Source: Desulfobacterales bacterium (GTDB lineage Bacteria > Desulfobacterota > Desulfobacteria > Desulfobacterales > JAFDDL01). From it: a stretch of DNA of 64,000 nt. The stretch is taken from the NCBI GenBank assembly GCA_034003325.1, contig JAVEYW010000006.1, positions 130,362 to 194,361 on the forward strand, given 5' to 3'. The notes below the pieces were generated by a model. That model had not been told where the DNA came from. It saw nothing but the letters and a program-made list of their open reading frames with translations, and searched no databases. Below, piece by piece: positions 18,918-28,848 of this stretch (position 1 is its first letter; every line of letters starts with the position of its first letter). The position numbers were made by a program, and so were the translations under genes.

Positions 18918-19298
18918 ATGGAAAAACGGCAATGCAATCGATTTAGTATTCCGGGGACCACCCTTTTTTATAAGAAAAAATCCAAATTTTGGAAGACCCG
19001 GGACTATTCGGATGAATATTATCCGGTGCTGGATTTGAGCTTGGGCGGTTTGAAATTCCTAAGTCATCATAGAATTGATGTCGGTGAGGCGCTTATCCTC
19101 AAGCTCAACATTCCGGGCATAGAGCAACAGCCGGAAATCAAGGCTGCCGTCCGATGGGCTTCAAAGAACCGCGAAAAAAGTTACCAGTATCAGATGGGTG
19201 TTTCTTTTAATCCATATGGCCAGGGGGAAAAAGAAAATCCTACCGAAATTTTAACACTTCTAAAAACCCTTGAAACTAACGCTGCCCCTCTTTTTTAG
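18918..19298 (+). CDS. PilZ-domain protein (probable c-di-GMP receptor)
   Basis: 126 residues from ATG 18918, preceded by CTGGAGAG. The PilZ signature is present: an N-terminal Arg-rich RQCNR motif (simplified RxxxR) and D-L-S-L-G-G (DLSLGGLKF, about 41-49). A later strand AAVRWASKNRE and a C-terminal helix follow. It stands alone upstream of the exopolysaccharide locus, where c-di-GMP control of polymer export would make sense. That link is inferred from position only. Confidence 0.8.
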   Translation: MEKRQCNRFSIPGTTLFYKKKSKFWKTRDYSDEYYPVLDLSLGGLKFLSHHRIDVGEALILKLNIPGIEQQPEIKAAVRWASKNREKSYQYQMGVSFNPYGQGEKENPTEILTLLKTLETNAAPLF

Positions 19299-19655
19299 TT
19301 TATTCTCGATTAGCGGTTTAATCATAGTTGAGCCGTGATCGACGCGAATGGAGAGCGGGCTATTATCTAATAAAATAGTTACTTGATTGATATACAACCA
19401 AGATGTATCGGCATTAGATTGAAGAGAACTGTGGCACACTGTGGATGCTAACATATTCTTCCATCGTGACATCGGAGAAAAGGGTAAGGGAGGGTTGCCT
19501 TTCAGCATGAATTTCACCATCATTTTCGCAGATTCAAGCATACCGCGATTTATCGAATAATTTAAAGCAAGCGCCAGTCATAACTGTCTGTGCGGCAAAA
19601 AGAGGCCGATTGAAGGCCAAAGAACTTTTGACTGTCAAGGGAGGTATGTATACTT
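19299..19655. other. Intergenic region before the polysaccharide locus
   Basis: 357 bases, AT-rich, with no recognisable gene on either strand. The minus-strand frame 19260-19541 overlaps the PilZ end and has no family features. No strong promoter was identified. Confidence 0.5.
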
Positions 19656-20897
19656 TTGTATACTGGAAGAAGTTTGACAGAGTTCGTTTTTGTTGTCGGC
19701 GAACAAGTATTTCGAAGTGCTGCTAATTTAACTATTAGCGTAATGTTGGCGCGTTCGGTGACTAAAGAAGAGTATGGTATTTACGTTTTTCTCTTTCCTT
19801 TAATTATAATCATTCTTGGCATACAAAACGGGCTTTCAAGTACTCCGTATGTTGTATTGTCTCCAGGATTTGAAAATGAGAAAAAAAGGTCTTTTTTGAG
19901 CAATGTTTTTGTGCTCCATCTTATAGTATCCTTCGTATTGTTTATGATGGGATGCATCATAGGACTTGTTCAGGCTTATCTCTTTAATTTCGGCATATCT
20001 GCCATAGTTGTCTTGCTGTATTCTTTTGCTGTATCTGCCTGGTTGTTGAGGGATTTCTTAAGGCAGGTTTTACTTTCGACTCTTGATGTTAAAAAAGTGT
20101 TTTTTTTTGGCGTTGCTGTTAATGGCAGCGCGATTGTTTTAACAGGAATATTTTACTGCTTTGGGACGTTAAATATCGAAAGCACATATTGCATAATTTC
20201 TTTTTCGTCGATATGCCCTAGTTTGGTGTTGTTGTATTTGAAAAGAAGATCAATTGAGTTTGAAAGAAAACGGTTTTTATTGGATTTGCAGAAATGCATC
20301 AGAATTGGCAAGTGGCTTGTGGGGCGGGCTTTACTTGGGTTGCTTTCAGGGCCTTTGATATTGTTGGTAGTGCAGGGCGATATGGAGGAGGCGGCAGTCT
20401 ATGGTGTTTGCATGATTCCAGCCTCTTTGCTATCACCCGTTGCCCAGGCCCTATCCACTTTTACTGTTCCAAAATTGGCGCACGCCTATAGACATGGTAA
20501 AGAAAATGTGAGAATGCTGGTTAGTTGGTACACATTATTGATAGCCTTGGTTCTGATCTTATACAATTTAGTGGTTTTCTTTTCGAGTAATGAAATAATG
20601 TCAATTTTATTTGGCGGTAAGTACAACCCTTCTTCATGGTTGCTGCTATTATTTACGTTACAAGCAAGTGTTGTAATTTTTGCAATTCCAGTAAATTCCG
20701 CACTGGTTGCGATGGAAGATACAAAATCGGGTTTTATTGCGGAACTTATTGCTGCATCTATCGTTGTTTCTTTGGGGACGTTGATGGTAATCAACATGGG
20801 GGTTTGGGGAATACCAATTGCATTCTTGTTATCATCTTTGCTTGGAAGAGGGTATCAAATATATGTTTTTAACAGCTTATTAAAACAAAAGTTTTAA
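19656..20897 (+). CDS. Polysaccharide flippase (Wzx/MATE-like, oligosaccharide translocase)
   Basis: 413 residues, about 12 hydrophobic segments, with the N-terminal pattern of Wzx/PST exporters (SVMLARSVTKEEYGIYVFLFP). It would move lipid-linked repeat units across the inner membrane. The start is unclear: TTG 19656 lies 11 bases after AAGGGAGG, whereas ATG 19646 next to that site is in another frame and stops after 26 codons. Base composition from here to about 25.4 kb is AT-rich compared with the rest of the window. Confidence 0.8.
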   Translation: MYTGRSLTEFVFVVGEQVFRSAANLTISVMLARSVTKEEYGIYVFLFPLIIIILGIQNGLSSTPYVVLSPGFENEKKRSFLSNVFVLHLIVSFVLFMMGCIIGLVQAYLFNFGISAIVVLLYSFAVSAWLLRDFLRQVLLSTLDVKKVFFFGVAVNGSAIVLTGIFYCFGTLNIESTYCIISFSSICPSLVLLYLKRRSIEFERKRFLLDLQKCIRIGKWLVGRALLGLLSGPLILLVVQGDMEEAAVYGVCMIPASLLSPVAQALSTFTVPKLAHAYRHGKENVRMLVSWYTLLIALVLILYNLVVFFSSNEIMSILFGGKYNPSSWLLLLFTLQASVVIFAIPVNSALVAMEDTKSGFIAELIAASIVVSLGTLMVINMGVWGIPIAFLLSSLLGRGYQIYVFNSLLKQKF

Positions 20898-20928
20898 CAT
20901 TCACGAGTAGATCAATTTAAATTTACTT

Positions 20929-21077
20929 GTAACTGCTCAGTAGCCAGGAGACAGAATCCAGAATTCAGAATACAAACAACTGAAAGCAGCCGGATTAATA
21001 TAGTTGAATGAAGATTCAGGCGGTTAGTGCATTATATTGAATTCTGGCTCCTGAATTCTGTATTCCTGAGTAGTTAC
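20929..21077. repeat. Imperfect inverted repeat (149 bp, MITE-like)
   Basis: Arms of about 40 bases: GTAACTGCTCAG at the left end mirrors CTGAGTAGTTAC at the right end, and both arms contain shuffled CAGAATTCAG and AGCCAGGAG modules. It fills much of the 371-base gap between flippase and polymerase (20898-21268), which shows no other feature. Confidence 0.6.
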
Positions 21078-21268
21078 ATATACTTTTAACTATATGGTAA
21101 AAAGACGATAGGTAAGAGTTTTTTAAACAACAAGAAGAATTCCGGCTTGATGTTATAGACTCATTCCGCTGTTGCGTGCATAACATCAGGCGTGGTTTTT
21201 ATTAGACATTGCCCCTTCTTGAAGCATCTATATTTTTGCCGTTATTATAATGGGTTGTAAAACAAACC

Positions 21269-22711
21269 ATGAGCTATATGATTTCAGAAAATTATAATAA
21301 TGGTTTCTATTCTGTAACTAGGGGCTTTTTTTCAAATAATGAAAAACGGCCTATCCTGTTATTATGGTGGATTATATGTATTTCGATTCATCCATTTGTA
21401 AAAAAATTTGATCTGGGCATCTATTTGCAATACTACGATAAAGTAGAAGAAGCCCTTTTGATTTTGGTTTTCCCATATTTGCTCAGAGGATTGCTCATTC
21501 TTTGGAACATAAGAATATGGGGGCCGATAACTGTATTTGCATATCTTTGTTATCTTTTTTGGGGTAGTTTAAGCTGGTTGTTTTCTCCCCTTAAAATCGA
21601 GGCCTTCGCGCTTCAGTTTTTGCTCGAATTAAAAATGCCTATACTGGCAATGGCGTTTATCGGCGCGGGAGATACAAAATGGATTATTAAAAAATTTTTA
21701 CCTTATTCAAAAATGATACTTTTATTGTCAATTGCTTTAATTATTTGGCAATTCGTTCTTCCAGAAAGTTATAATACGTTTTTCTCAGCCGGTGCGCACC
21801 AGGGTGCATTTTTTCTACTGCAAGAGCGCCTACCAAGGGCAGCTGGAATATTCTGGCATCCTGGGCAGTTGGCTACGTTTTCTGCCACAATGTGTGGTTT
21901 TTATATAATTCAGTTAGGAATTAAAAAGGGGAAGAAGCAACTTTTGTGGATAATTTTGAGTTTTTTTGTACTCCTGACTACTTTTTCCCGAAATGAAACG
22001 TTTGCAATGATTATCGGGTTGCTGGTTGTGTATTTTTTTTTCAGAAGGGAAAAATTTTATGGTGAGAAATTCATATCCTTTACAGTGTTAACCGGTTTAC
22101 TATATTTTATCTTGATCCCAATAATTTTGCCTTATGTAAAATTTACTATGTATAATGAATTAGGTTTTTTGGATTTTTGGGGAGCCAGAGCAGCTAGGGT
22201 GGCTTTTTATGCAAAAAGTTTTTTATTGGCGAATATCAAATTTCCCTTAGGGGGTGGGTTAGGGGGGTATGGGGGGCACGCCGCTGATGTATATAGTTCC
22301 CCATATTATCTGTACTTAGGATTTCAAAAATATTGGTGGTTTCAAAGAAATACCTTTTTGACGGATACCTTTTGGCCGCATGTTATAGGTGAGTCGGGAT
22401 GGTTTGGATTTTTCAGTTACTGCTTATGTCTATTTGCGTTGTTCAAAATTCTGGTTGGTAAATTATCATCTAAAATTATTAAAATTGGCAAGTCATCAAT
22501 AGTAAGTGCAAACTTTTATACGCATTATGTCGACACAAAGCAATATATGTTTTCGGCGCTATTGGCTTTTACCATATTAATAGTAAACTCCGTGACGGCG
22601 CCAGTTTTTACGGACTTGTTTTCATTATGGTTGGGTTTGATGTTTTTGGGTTCAATCCAAAATGGTGACGCAGAATTAAATGGTTATGTTGCACCTGTTG
22701 ATGAGCTTTGA
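21269..22711 (+). CDS. O-antigen/exopolysaccharide polymerase-like membrane protein (Wzy-type)
   Basis: 480 residues with about 11-12 membrane spans and the long periplasmic loop typical of Wzy/O-antigen ligase proteins. The loop includes RLPRAAGIFWHPGQLA and a Gly-rich segment (LGGGLGGYGGHAAD, about 328-341). Wzy proteins diverge strongly, so the assignment rests on topology and on the neighbouring flippase and glycosyltransferases. It is AT-rich like its neighbours. Confidence 0.7.
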   Translation: MSYMISENYNNGFYSVTRGFFSNNEKRPILLLWWIICISIHPFVKKFDLGIYLQYYDKVEEALLILVFPYLLRGLLILWNIRIWGPITVFAYLCYLFWGSLSWLFSPLKIEAFALQFLLELKMPILAMAFIGAGDTKWIIKKFLPYSKMILLLSIALIIWQFVLPESYNTFFSAGAHQGAFFLLQERLPRAAGIFWHPGQLATFSATMCGFYIIQLGIKKGKKQLLWIILSFFVLLTTFSRNETFAMIIGLLVVYFFFRREKFYGEKFISFTVLTGLLYFILIPIILPYVKFTMYNELGFLDFWGARAARVAFYAKSFLLANIKFPLGGGLGGYGGHAADVYSSPYYLYLGFQKYWWFQRNTFLTDTFWPHVIGESGWFGFFSYCLCLFALFKILVGKLSSKIIKIGKSSIVSANFYTHYVDTKQYMFSALLAFTILIVNSVTAPVFTDLFSLWLGLMFLGSIQNGDAELNGYVAPVDEL

Positions 22712-22944
22712 TTTGTGAGAGTTAAAAAAACTTGCGATGCTTCCTTTTCTGGGTTTTTGCAGCCGGCGCATTTATGGGCGCTACCGGTCTCCCTATTGTT
22801 TGCTTGTAAGTTTTATTCTCTTTGTAATTCAGAATGTTGTGCATATTTTTTTGATTAGATACAAGGCCGTTTGCTTTATGCCTAATTACAGTTTGTTACA
22901 GCAGTTTTGGTTTTAGCCTTCTAAATAGATGAATTTGTTTTGAG

Positions 22945-24060
22945 ATGGCCTCTGACATCCTGGAAACTAACTTAATAACTATAGAGCTAAAGATTTTGGT
23001 AATAGTAAAACCAAAAATACTTCATATAGGCCCATCGAGGAAGAGCCGTGGCGGGATATCATCTGTGATAACCGCATATTTTGAATCAAGTCTGTTCGAA
23101 AATTACACTATGAACTGGCTTGCGACGCAAGAAGATACAACAACAATCACAAAGGTGTCGACTTTTCTTAAAGCGCTTTTTGTTGCGCCCTGTTTTATTT
23201 TTAAAAGCGATATTATTCATATACATACAGCATCAAATGTAAGTTTTTACAGAAAAAGTATTTTTGTTGTTTTAAGTAAAATATTAAAAAAAAAAGTTGT
23301 GCTTCATATTCATGGCGGGGGGTTCGGAGAGTTTCTTAACAAAAATTATAACAAGAAGCGCATTATAGGATGCTTGATTACCCTTTCAGATAAAATTCTC
23401 TGTTTGTCAACAACTAAGGCCAATGAAATAACCTTTCCGGGAATCAGTAAAAAAATAGCTATTGTTTCAAATCCATGTCCATCTCAAACCTATAGTATAC
23501 AAAGGGATAAAAGGCATGGCTTAAAGATAATTTATGCTGGATGGATCGAAAAAGAAAAAGGCGTTTTTGATTTAATCTTAGCGTTCAAAGAAGTTTATCA
23601 GAAATTTGGTGGATGCAAATTGATTTTAGCTGGAAAAGGTCAGATTAAGGAAGGGGAAAAGATAGCTATTGAACAAAACGTTGTGGATAATGTTATTTTT
23701 ACTGGATGGCTACAGAGAGATGATATGAATAAAGCATATTCGAATGCAGATATTTTTTGCCTTCCTAGCTATTGTGAGGGAGTTCCAATGTCAATGCTGG
23801 AAGCGATGGCCTATGGCTTGCCTATAATAACAACCCCTGTTGGAGGAATTCCCGATATTATTAAACATGGGGAAAATGGTTTGTTGTTTAATCCTGGCGA
23901 CATACATATGCTGAAAAATTTGATGCTACAATTAATAAGTGATCAAAAATTAAGAGAAAAAATAGGGCAAAATGCTAAAAAATATGCGCAGCTTAATTGC
24001 TCAATTCCTATCATTGCGGATAAAGTGAGTCTCATATATAAAACCCTGCTTGAAAAATAA
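22945..24060 (+). CDS. Glycosyltransferase family 4
   Basis: 371 residues with a GT-B fold. The N-terminal KILHIGPSRKSRGGISSVI is followed in the C-terminal half by the donor-site pattern SYCEGVPMSMLEAMAYGLP and TTPVGGIPDII (E-x7-E type). It would add a sugar to the lipid-linked repeat unit at the inner membrane. ATG 22945 lacks a clear ribosome site; a start some 18 codons later (TTG) would fit the family better. Confidence 0.85.
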   Translation: MASDILETNLITIELKILVIVKPKILHIGPSRKSRGGISSVITAYFESSLFENYTMNWLATQEDTTTITKVSTFLKALFVAPCFIFKSDIIHIHTASNVSFYRKSIFVVLSKILKKKVVLHIHGGGFGEFLNKNYNKKRIIGCLITLSDKILCLSTTKANEITFPGISKKIAIVSNPCPSQTYSIQRDKRHGLKIIYAGWIEKEKGVFDLILAFKEVYQKFGGCKLILAGKGQIKEGEKIAIEQNVVDNVIFTGWLQRDDMNKAYSNADIFCLPSYCEGVPMSMLEAMAYGLPIITTPVGGIPDIIKHGENGLLFNPGDIHMLKNLMLQLISDQKLREKIGQNAKKYAQLNCSIPIIADKVSLIYKTLLEK

Positions 24061-24071
24061 TAGAGGCCAGC

Positions 24072-25460
24072 TTGTTTGAATACAAAAGAGACGTTTACAA
24101 TAGTCTGCCAGACTATTTAAAACGTATTGTTTGCAAAATACCTTACGAGTTTCTTGCCGGAAAGGCTTATCGTAGTACGAAATTAGATCTTAATAAAATT
24201 GAATATGCTTCTCATGAAGAAATTGTTAAATATCAAGAAAATGCTTTATTTCGGATACTTGATTTTTCCACACTGCATGTACCTGCTTACCGGCAACACA
24301 GACGTTTTGTAGAACGTTTATCAGCATTCGAAGCCTTAAAGGACTTTCCTTTTCTTTCCAAAGAACGATTACAATCAAAGTTAAATGATTATATCCCCAA
24401 ATGCATAAGTGCTATAGCTCACCATAAGGCATACACAGGCGGAAGTTCAGGTAATCAATTGGTGTTTTATGAGGAAGACATGTCATATGCGAGAGAAATG
24501 GCTTTTATTCATCACCAATGGAAACGAGTTGGATATAAACCAAAATTTAAAAAAGCAACATTTCGTGGCGTTCCCTTAAAAAAAAACAATGGTGCGTATT
24601 GGCAGGAAAACCCGATTCATAACGAGATGCAATTCTCTCCATTTCATATTAACAGTAAAACTATTAATAAATATATTGAACAATTGATTGGCTACAAGCC
24701 AATATATCTGCATGGGTACCCATCGGCAATTGATCGCATCGCAGAATTTATTTTAAGAGACGAATTTAATGGTGAATTACCCCCTATAAAAGCTGCTCTA
24801 CTAGGGTCGGAATCCTGTTCGATACAACAAAGAAAAAGGATAGAGAAAGCGTTTAAAACAAAAGTTTTTACATGGTATGGACAAAGTGAAAGGGTTATTT
24901 TAGCCGGCGAATGTGAGAAAAACGCTTCATTTCATCACGTTCCAAATTACGGATTTTTAGAAATCGTTAATAATGATGGGAATTCGGTCTTGGAGGGTGA
25001 AAAGGGGGAATTGGTCGGAACTGGTTTTTGGAATCGTGCAATGCCGCTTATACGGTATAAGACAGGTGATTATGCCGTAAAAGAAGAGTTGTCCGGCTGT
25101 TGTAAACGTAATTGGCCAAGATTCTCAGATGTTCAAGGCCGATGGAACATAGAAAGCATTTTCGGCTATAATGGTTCGAGGATATCGGCTGCGGCATTAA
25201 ACATGCATGGCGATTTGTATAAAAATGTTATTCAGTCACAATATTATCAAAATCAAATCGGAAAATTAGAAATAAGGTTGGTTGTATCACCTACTTTTTC
25301 AAAAAATGACGCGTTGAGAATTGAGGAGGAACATAAAAAAAAAATATGGGATGAATTGGACATTTCCATTAAAATAGTAGATGAACTACCTTTGACAACA
25401 GGTGGTAAACAGCTGAGGATTATTAATGAATTGAATAAGAAAGTAGCTGTAAAAAAATAA
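24072..25460 (+). CDS. CapK/PaaK-like adenylate-forming enzyme
   Basis: 462 residues related to phenylacetate-CoA ligase and capsule CapK proteins. A Ser/Gly-rich AMP-binding loop YTGGSSGNQ (about 122-130), the TWYGQSER motif (about 267-274) and the C-terminal TTGGKQLRI (about 442-450) are visible. TTG 24072 follows AGAGG by five bases. In polysaccharide loci such proteins probably activate an acyl or aryl substituent. The substrate is unknown. Confidence 0.8.
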   Translation: MFEYKRDVYNSLPDYLKRIVCKIPYEFLAGKAYRSTKLDLNKIEYASHEEIVKYQENALFRILDFSTLHVPAYRQHRRFVERLSAFEALKDFPFLSKERLQSKLNDYIPKCISAIAHHKAYTGGSSGNQLVFYEEDMSYAREMAFIHHQWKRVGYKPKFKKATFRGVPLKKNNGAYWQENPIHNEMQFSPFHINSKTINKYIEQLIGYKPIYLHGYPSAIDRIAEFILRDEFNGELPPIKAALLGSESCSIQQRKRIEKAFKTKVFTWYGQSERVILAGECEKNASFHHVPNYGFLEIVNNDGNSVLEGEKGELVGTGFWNRAMPLIRYKTGDYAVKEELSGCCKRNWPRFSDVQGRWNIESIFGYNGSRISAAALNMHGDLYKNVIQSQYYQNQIGKLEIRLVVSPTFSKNDALRIEEEHKKKIWDELDISIKIVDELPLTTGGKQLRIINELNKKVAVKK

Positions 25461-25482
25461 AAAAATTAATTGAAAGCGCTCA

Positions 25483-27612
25483 ATGCATCAACTAACTCAA
25501 AAACTAAAGAATGGTAAAATGTGTATTGTTGACACGCCGTTGCCATTCATTCAAACGGGACGAATATTAATTGAAACATATTTTTCCTTAATCAGCGTCG
25601 GCACGGAAGGCAGCACAGTTAAAGCGGCACGAAAGGGGTATATCGGAAAAGCAAAAGAGCGGCCAGAACAAGTAAAACAGGTGCTTGAGACACTGGTAAC
25701 CAAAGGGCCTGTTCAAACCTATCGCGCAGTGATGAAAAAAATGGACTCCTATTGCCCGCTCGGGTATTCATGCGCCGGGGTTGTGATTGATGTTTCACCC
25801 GATGTTTCAGGTTTCGCCATAGGCGATAGGGTCGCCTGTGGAGGCCTTTCGGCCTGCCATGCAGAAGTTATAGCTGTCCCTGCAAATTTATGCGTGAAAT
25901 TGAAAGCGGATGCCGATTTAAAACAGGCGGCTTATAACACCCTGGGGGCTATCGCTCTTCAAGGCGTCAGGCAAGCGGATCTGCGGCTTGGGGAAAGCTG
26001 CGCAGTGATAGGCTTGGGGTTACTAGGGCAACTGACAGCGCTGCTTTTAAGGGCTTCAGGCATTCGGGTTGTTGGTGTGGATATTGATCAAGCTATGGTT
26101 GAGACCGGCCGGAAACATTGCCTGGATCTGGCACTTAATCGACATGACGCTGGGATTGAAGCGGCTATTTTAGATTTTTCAAATGGTATGGGGTGTGATT
26201 CGGTGATTATCACCGCAGCGTCTTCATCGCTGGACCCTATTAATTTTGCGGGTGCGATAGCTCGGAAAAAAGGGTGCATCGTTGTGGTTGGGGCCGTTCC
26301 TACCGGGTTTGACAGAGAACCCCACTATTATAAAAAAGAGCTTCAGATTAAAATGTCTTGTTCTTACGGTCCGGGTCGTTATGACCCCACCTACGAAGAA
26401 AAAGGCATGGATTATCCTTATGCTTATGTGCGCTGGACTGAAAAACGAAATATGCAGGCCTTTCAGGATCTCATCTATTCCGGACACATCGATTTGAGCT
26501 ATTTGACCACCCATTGTGTTCCGCTGGAAGATGCGCCGAAGGCATATGACATGATTATGGCCCGAACAGAACCATTTATCGGTATTTTGATTGCCTATGA
26601 TATCTCCAAGAGAATTGAAAAGAAACCGGTTCTAATCGGACCGCGAAGGCAAACAACAGCTAAGGTCGGCATTGGGTTTATTGGCGCAGGCTCTTACACG
26701 CAAAGTCATTTGCTTCCCAATATACCGAAAAATGATGATATCGTACTTATCGGCGTGAAGACGGCTACCAGTGCCAGTGCAAGATCTGTGGCTGAAAGGT
26801 TTGGGTTTGGGTTTTGCACGGGTGAAGAAAAGGATATTCTTGAGCACAAAGAGATTAATACCGTATTTATCGCTACCCGGCACAATACACATGCGGATTT
26901 CGTATTACGATCTTTAAAGGCCGGAAAGCATGTATTTGTTGAAAAACCGGTTTGTTTGGCTCCGGCCGAACTTGAGTTGATCAAGGAAGCATATTCATCC
27001 GATCGGTTATTGATGGTGGGGTATAACCGGCGATTTTCACCGCTGACACGAATCCTCAAAGAGGCTTTAAACGAAGGTCCCATGGCGATGACCTACCGAA
27101 TCAATGCGGGCTTTATGCCATCGGACTCATGGATTCAGGATATTGATGTGGGAGGCGGGCGAATTTTGGGTGAAGTCTGCCATTTTGTAGATTATTTGAC
27201 GTTTCTCAACGGCTCGTTGCCGATATCCGTTTATGCCGCTACCATGACACAGCCTCTAAATTTGAATGATGTGTTAACCGTGTCTCTGCGCTATGAGAAC
27301 GGATCCATCGGCAGTATTTCATATTTTGCCAACGGGTCAAAATCGCTTGCCAAAGAATATGTTGAAATATACTGCCGAGGAAACACAGTTGTTCTGAATG
27401 ATTTCAAGGAAGTGACGATTTACGGCGGCAAGCCGAAATCAAAAAAACTTCTGGTCCAGAATAAAGGACAGAAGGTGGGGGTGTTCCTCTTTCTTGATGC
27501 GGTTAAACGCGGCAGCGAATGCCCGATACCCGTTCGGGAAATTTTCAGCGCCGCAGAAGTTTGCTTCGGGATTCTCGAATCATTGCGCACAAAACAGGTG
27601 ATCGACTTATAA
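25483..27612 (+). CDS. Bi-domain oxidoreductase (zinc-type alcohol dehydrogenase fused to Gfo/Idh/MocA)
   Basis: 709 residues. Residues 1-370 form a medium-chain dehydrogenase-like domain with an NAD-binding loop GLGLLGQLTALLL and the acidic VGVDID end. From about 390 a Gfo/Idh/MocA domain begins (GFIGAGSYTQSHLLP), with EKPVCLAP (about 486-493) carrying the conserved EKP lysine. This fusion is a recognised family of polysaccharide clusters. It presumably oxidises and re-reduces a nucleotide sugar. Four bases separate it from the next gene. Confidence 0.9.
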   Translation: MHQLTQKLKNGKMCIVDTPLPFIQTGRILIETYFSLISVGTEGSTVKAARKGYIGKAKERPEQVKQVLETLVTKGPVQTYRAVMKKMDSYCPLGYSCAGVVIDVSPDVSGFAIGDRVACGGLSACHAEVIAVPANLCVKLKADADLKQAAYNTLGAIALQGVRQADLRLGESCAVIGLGLLGQLTALLLRASGIRVVGVDIDQAMVETGRKHCLDLALNRHDAGIEAAILDFSNGMGCDSVIITAASSSLDPINFAGAIARKKGCIVVVGAVPTGFDREPHYYKKELQIKMSCSYGPGRYDPTYEEKGMDYPYAYVRWTEKRNMQAFQDLIYSGHIDLSYLTTHCVPLEDAPKAYDMIMARTEPFIGILIAYDISKRIEKKPVLIGPRRQTTAKVGIGFIGAGSYTQSHLLPNIPKNDDIVLIGVKTATSASARSVAERFGFGFCTGEEKDILEHKEINTVFIATRHNTHADFVLRSLKAGKHVFVEKPVCLAPAELELIKEAYSSDRLLMVGYNRRFSPLTRILKEALNEGPMAMTYRINAGFMPSDSWIQDIDVGGGRILGEVCHFVDYLTFLNGSLPISVYAATMTQPLNLNDVLTVSLRYENGSIGSISYFANGSKSLAKEYVEIYCRGNTVVLNDFKEVTIYGGKPKSKKLLVQNKGQKVGVFLFLDAVKRGSECPIPVREIFSAAEVCFGILESLRTKQVIDL

Positions 27613-27616
27613 CCCC

Positions 27617-28747
27617 ATGCGATCGATCGAAACATCTTATAAATCGCTTGCACATTTTGTTGAGAAGGAAAAATACAGCGGGTGGGATCTGTTTGATGGG
27701 CTGAATTCAACCCTGTTTAAAAACTCCCCCCTTTATCGGTCCGCTTTGCTGCGATTGATCTGGATTCAGTTTTTTAAGCGATCCCCGGTTAATTTCCGTC
27801 GGCTTGTAAAAGTACCCAAAGAGTATAACGCCAAGGGGTTGGGGCTATTTGCCGCTGGTCTCATTCAGGCCGATAAAACAAATGAAGCAGCAATAATTCT
27901 TGACTGGTTGAAAAACATAGCGTGCACGGGCTATGATGGCATCAGCTGGGGGTATAATTTCGACTGGCAGGCGAGGGCTTTTTATGTTCCCGCGGGTAAA
28001 CCCAATATTGTAACCACTGTATTTGTCGCCCATGCATTTCTGGATTATTTTGACCGAACCGCTGATAACTCGGTGTTGGAAGTTGCTATCGGTGCCTGCA
28101 ATTTTATTTTAAAACATCTGATTCTGTTTGAAGATGAAGGCACCCTTTGCTTCGGGTATATTCCGGGGGAAAGCGCCCGAGTGCATAATGCGAATATGCT
28201 CGGGGCGGCCTTGTTGGGCCGAGTTTTTGCCTATACCGGGCAGTTGAAATATGATGAAAAATCACGTAAAGCGATGGCCTATTCCGTTGCGGCATTGCGA
28301 CCGGACCATTCATGGCCCTATGGGGAACTTCATCATCACGGGTTTGTCGATAATTTTCATACCGGGTTTAATCTCGTAGCGCTAAAAGAATGGATGGGAT
28401 TTACGGGGAGATGGATATGGGAGAGAGAATTAAAGCGCGCCTATGAATATTATTTAAACACTTTTTTTTTAGAAAATGGCTGCCCCAAATATTTCAGTAA
28501 TTCTCTTTACCCCATTGATATCCATTGCGCTGCCCAAGGAATTATCACTTGTCTTAAACTATACCAATACAGCGAAAGAAGTTTGAATATGGCCGAAAGA
28601 ATCGCTGAATGGGCCATTTTGAACATGCAGGACAAAGCAGGTTTTTTTTATTACCAGAAATCCCGGCTGATGACCAATAAAATACCCTATATCCGGTGGG
28701 CGCAGGCGTGGATGTATTATGCATTGTCTTATTATCTTAATAGATGA
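27617..28747 (+). CDS. Predicted (alpha/alpha)6-barrel protein of polysaccharide loci
   Basis: 376 residues with repeated helical hairpins and aromatic/His-rich turns (GYDGISWGYNFDWQ, WPYGELHHHGFVDNFHTGF, YIRWAQAWMYYAL), as in six-hairpin glycosidase or uronyl-epimerase folds. There is no signal peptide, so a cytoplasmic role is likely. It is almost fused to the bi-domain oxidoreductase gene (4-base gap), which implies a shared sugar substrate. Database names for relatives are often unreliable. The exact activity is unknown. Confidence 0.5.
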   Translation: MRSIETSYKSLAHFVEKEKYSGWDLFDGLNSTLFKNSPLYRSALLRLIWIQFFKRSPVNFRRLVKVPKEYNAKGLGLFAAGLIQADKTNEAAIILDWLKNIACTGYDGISWGYNFDWQARAFYVPAGKPNIVTTVFVAHAFLDYFDRTADNSVLEVAIGACNFILKHLILFEDEGTLCFGYIPGESARVHNANMLGAALLGRVFAYTGQLKYDEKSRKAMAYSVAALRPDHSWPYGELHHHGFVDNFHTGFNLVALKEWMGFTGRWIWERELKRAYEYYLNTFFLENGCPKYFSNSLYPIDIHCAAQGIITCLKLYQYSERSLNMAERIAEWAILNMQDKAGFFYYQKSRLMTNKIPYIRWAQAWMYYALSYYLNR

Positions 28748-28848
28748 TCCACAGGTAACGGCTAATTCGAGCATCACGGCATTTCTTGCCCGCCCGCCGA
28801 GCAGGCTATTCGTGCAGCTTCCGATTTATAAGTCTCAGAGGAAAACGA

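Noticed and set aside
18719-18946. 75-codon ORF before the PilZ gene
   Set aside because: Arg/Gln-rich with no recognisable pattern; it overlaps the better supported PilZ start.
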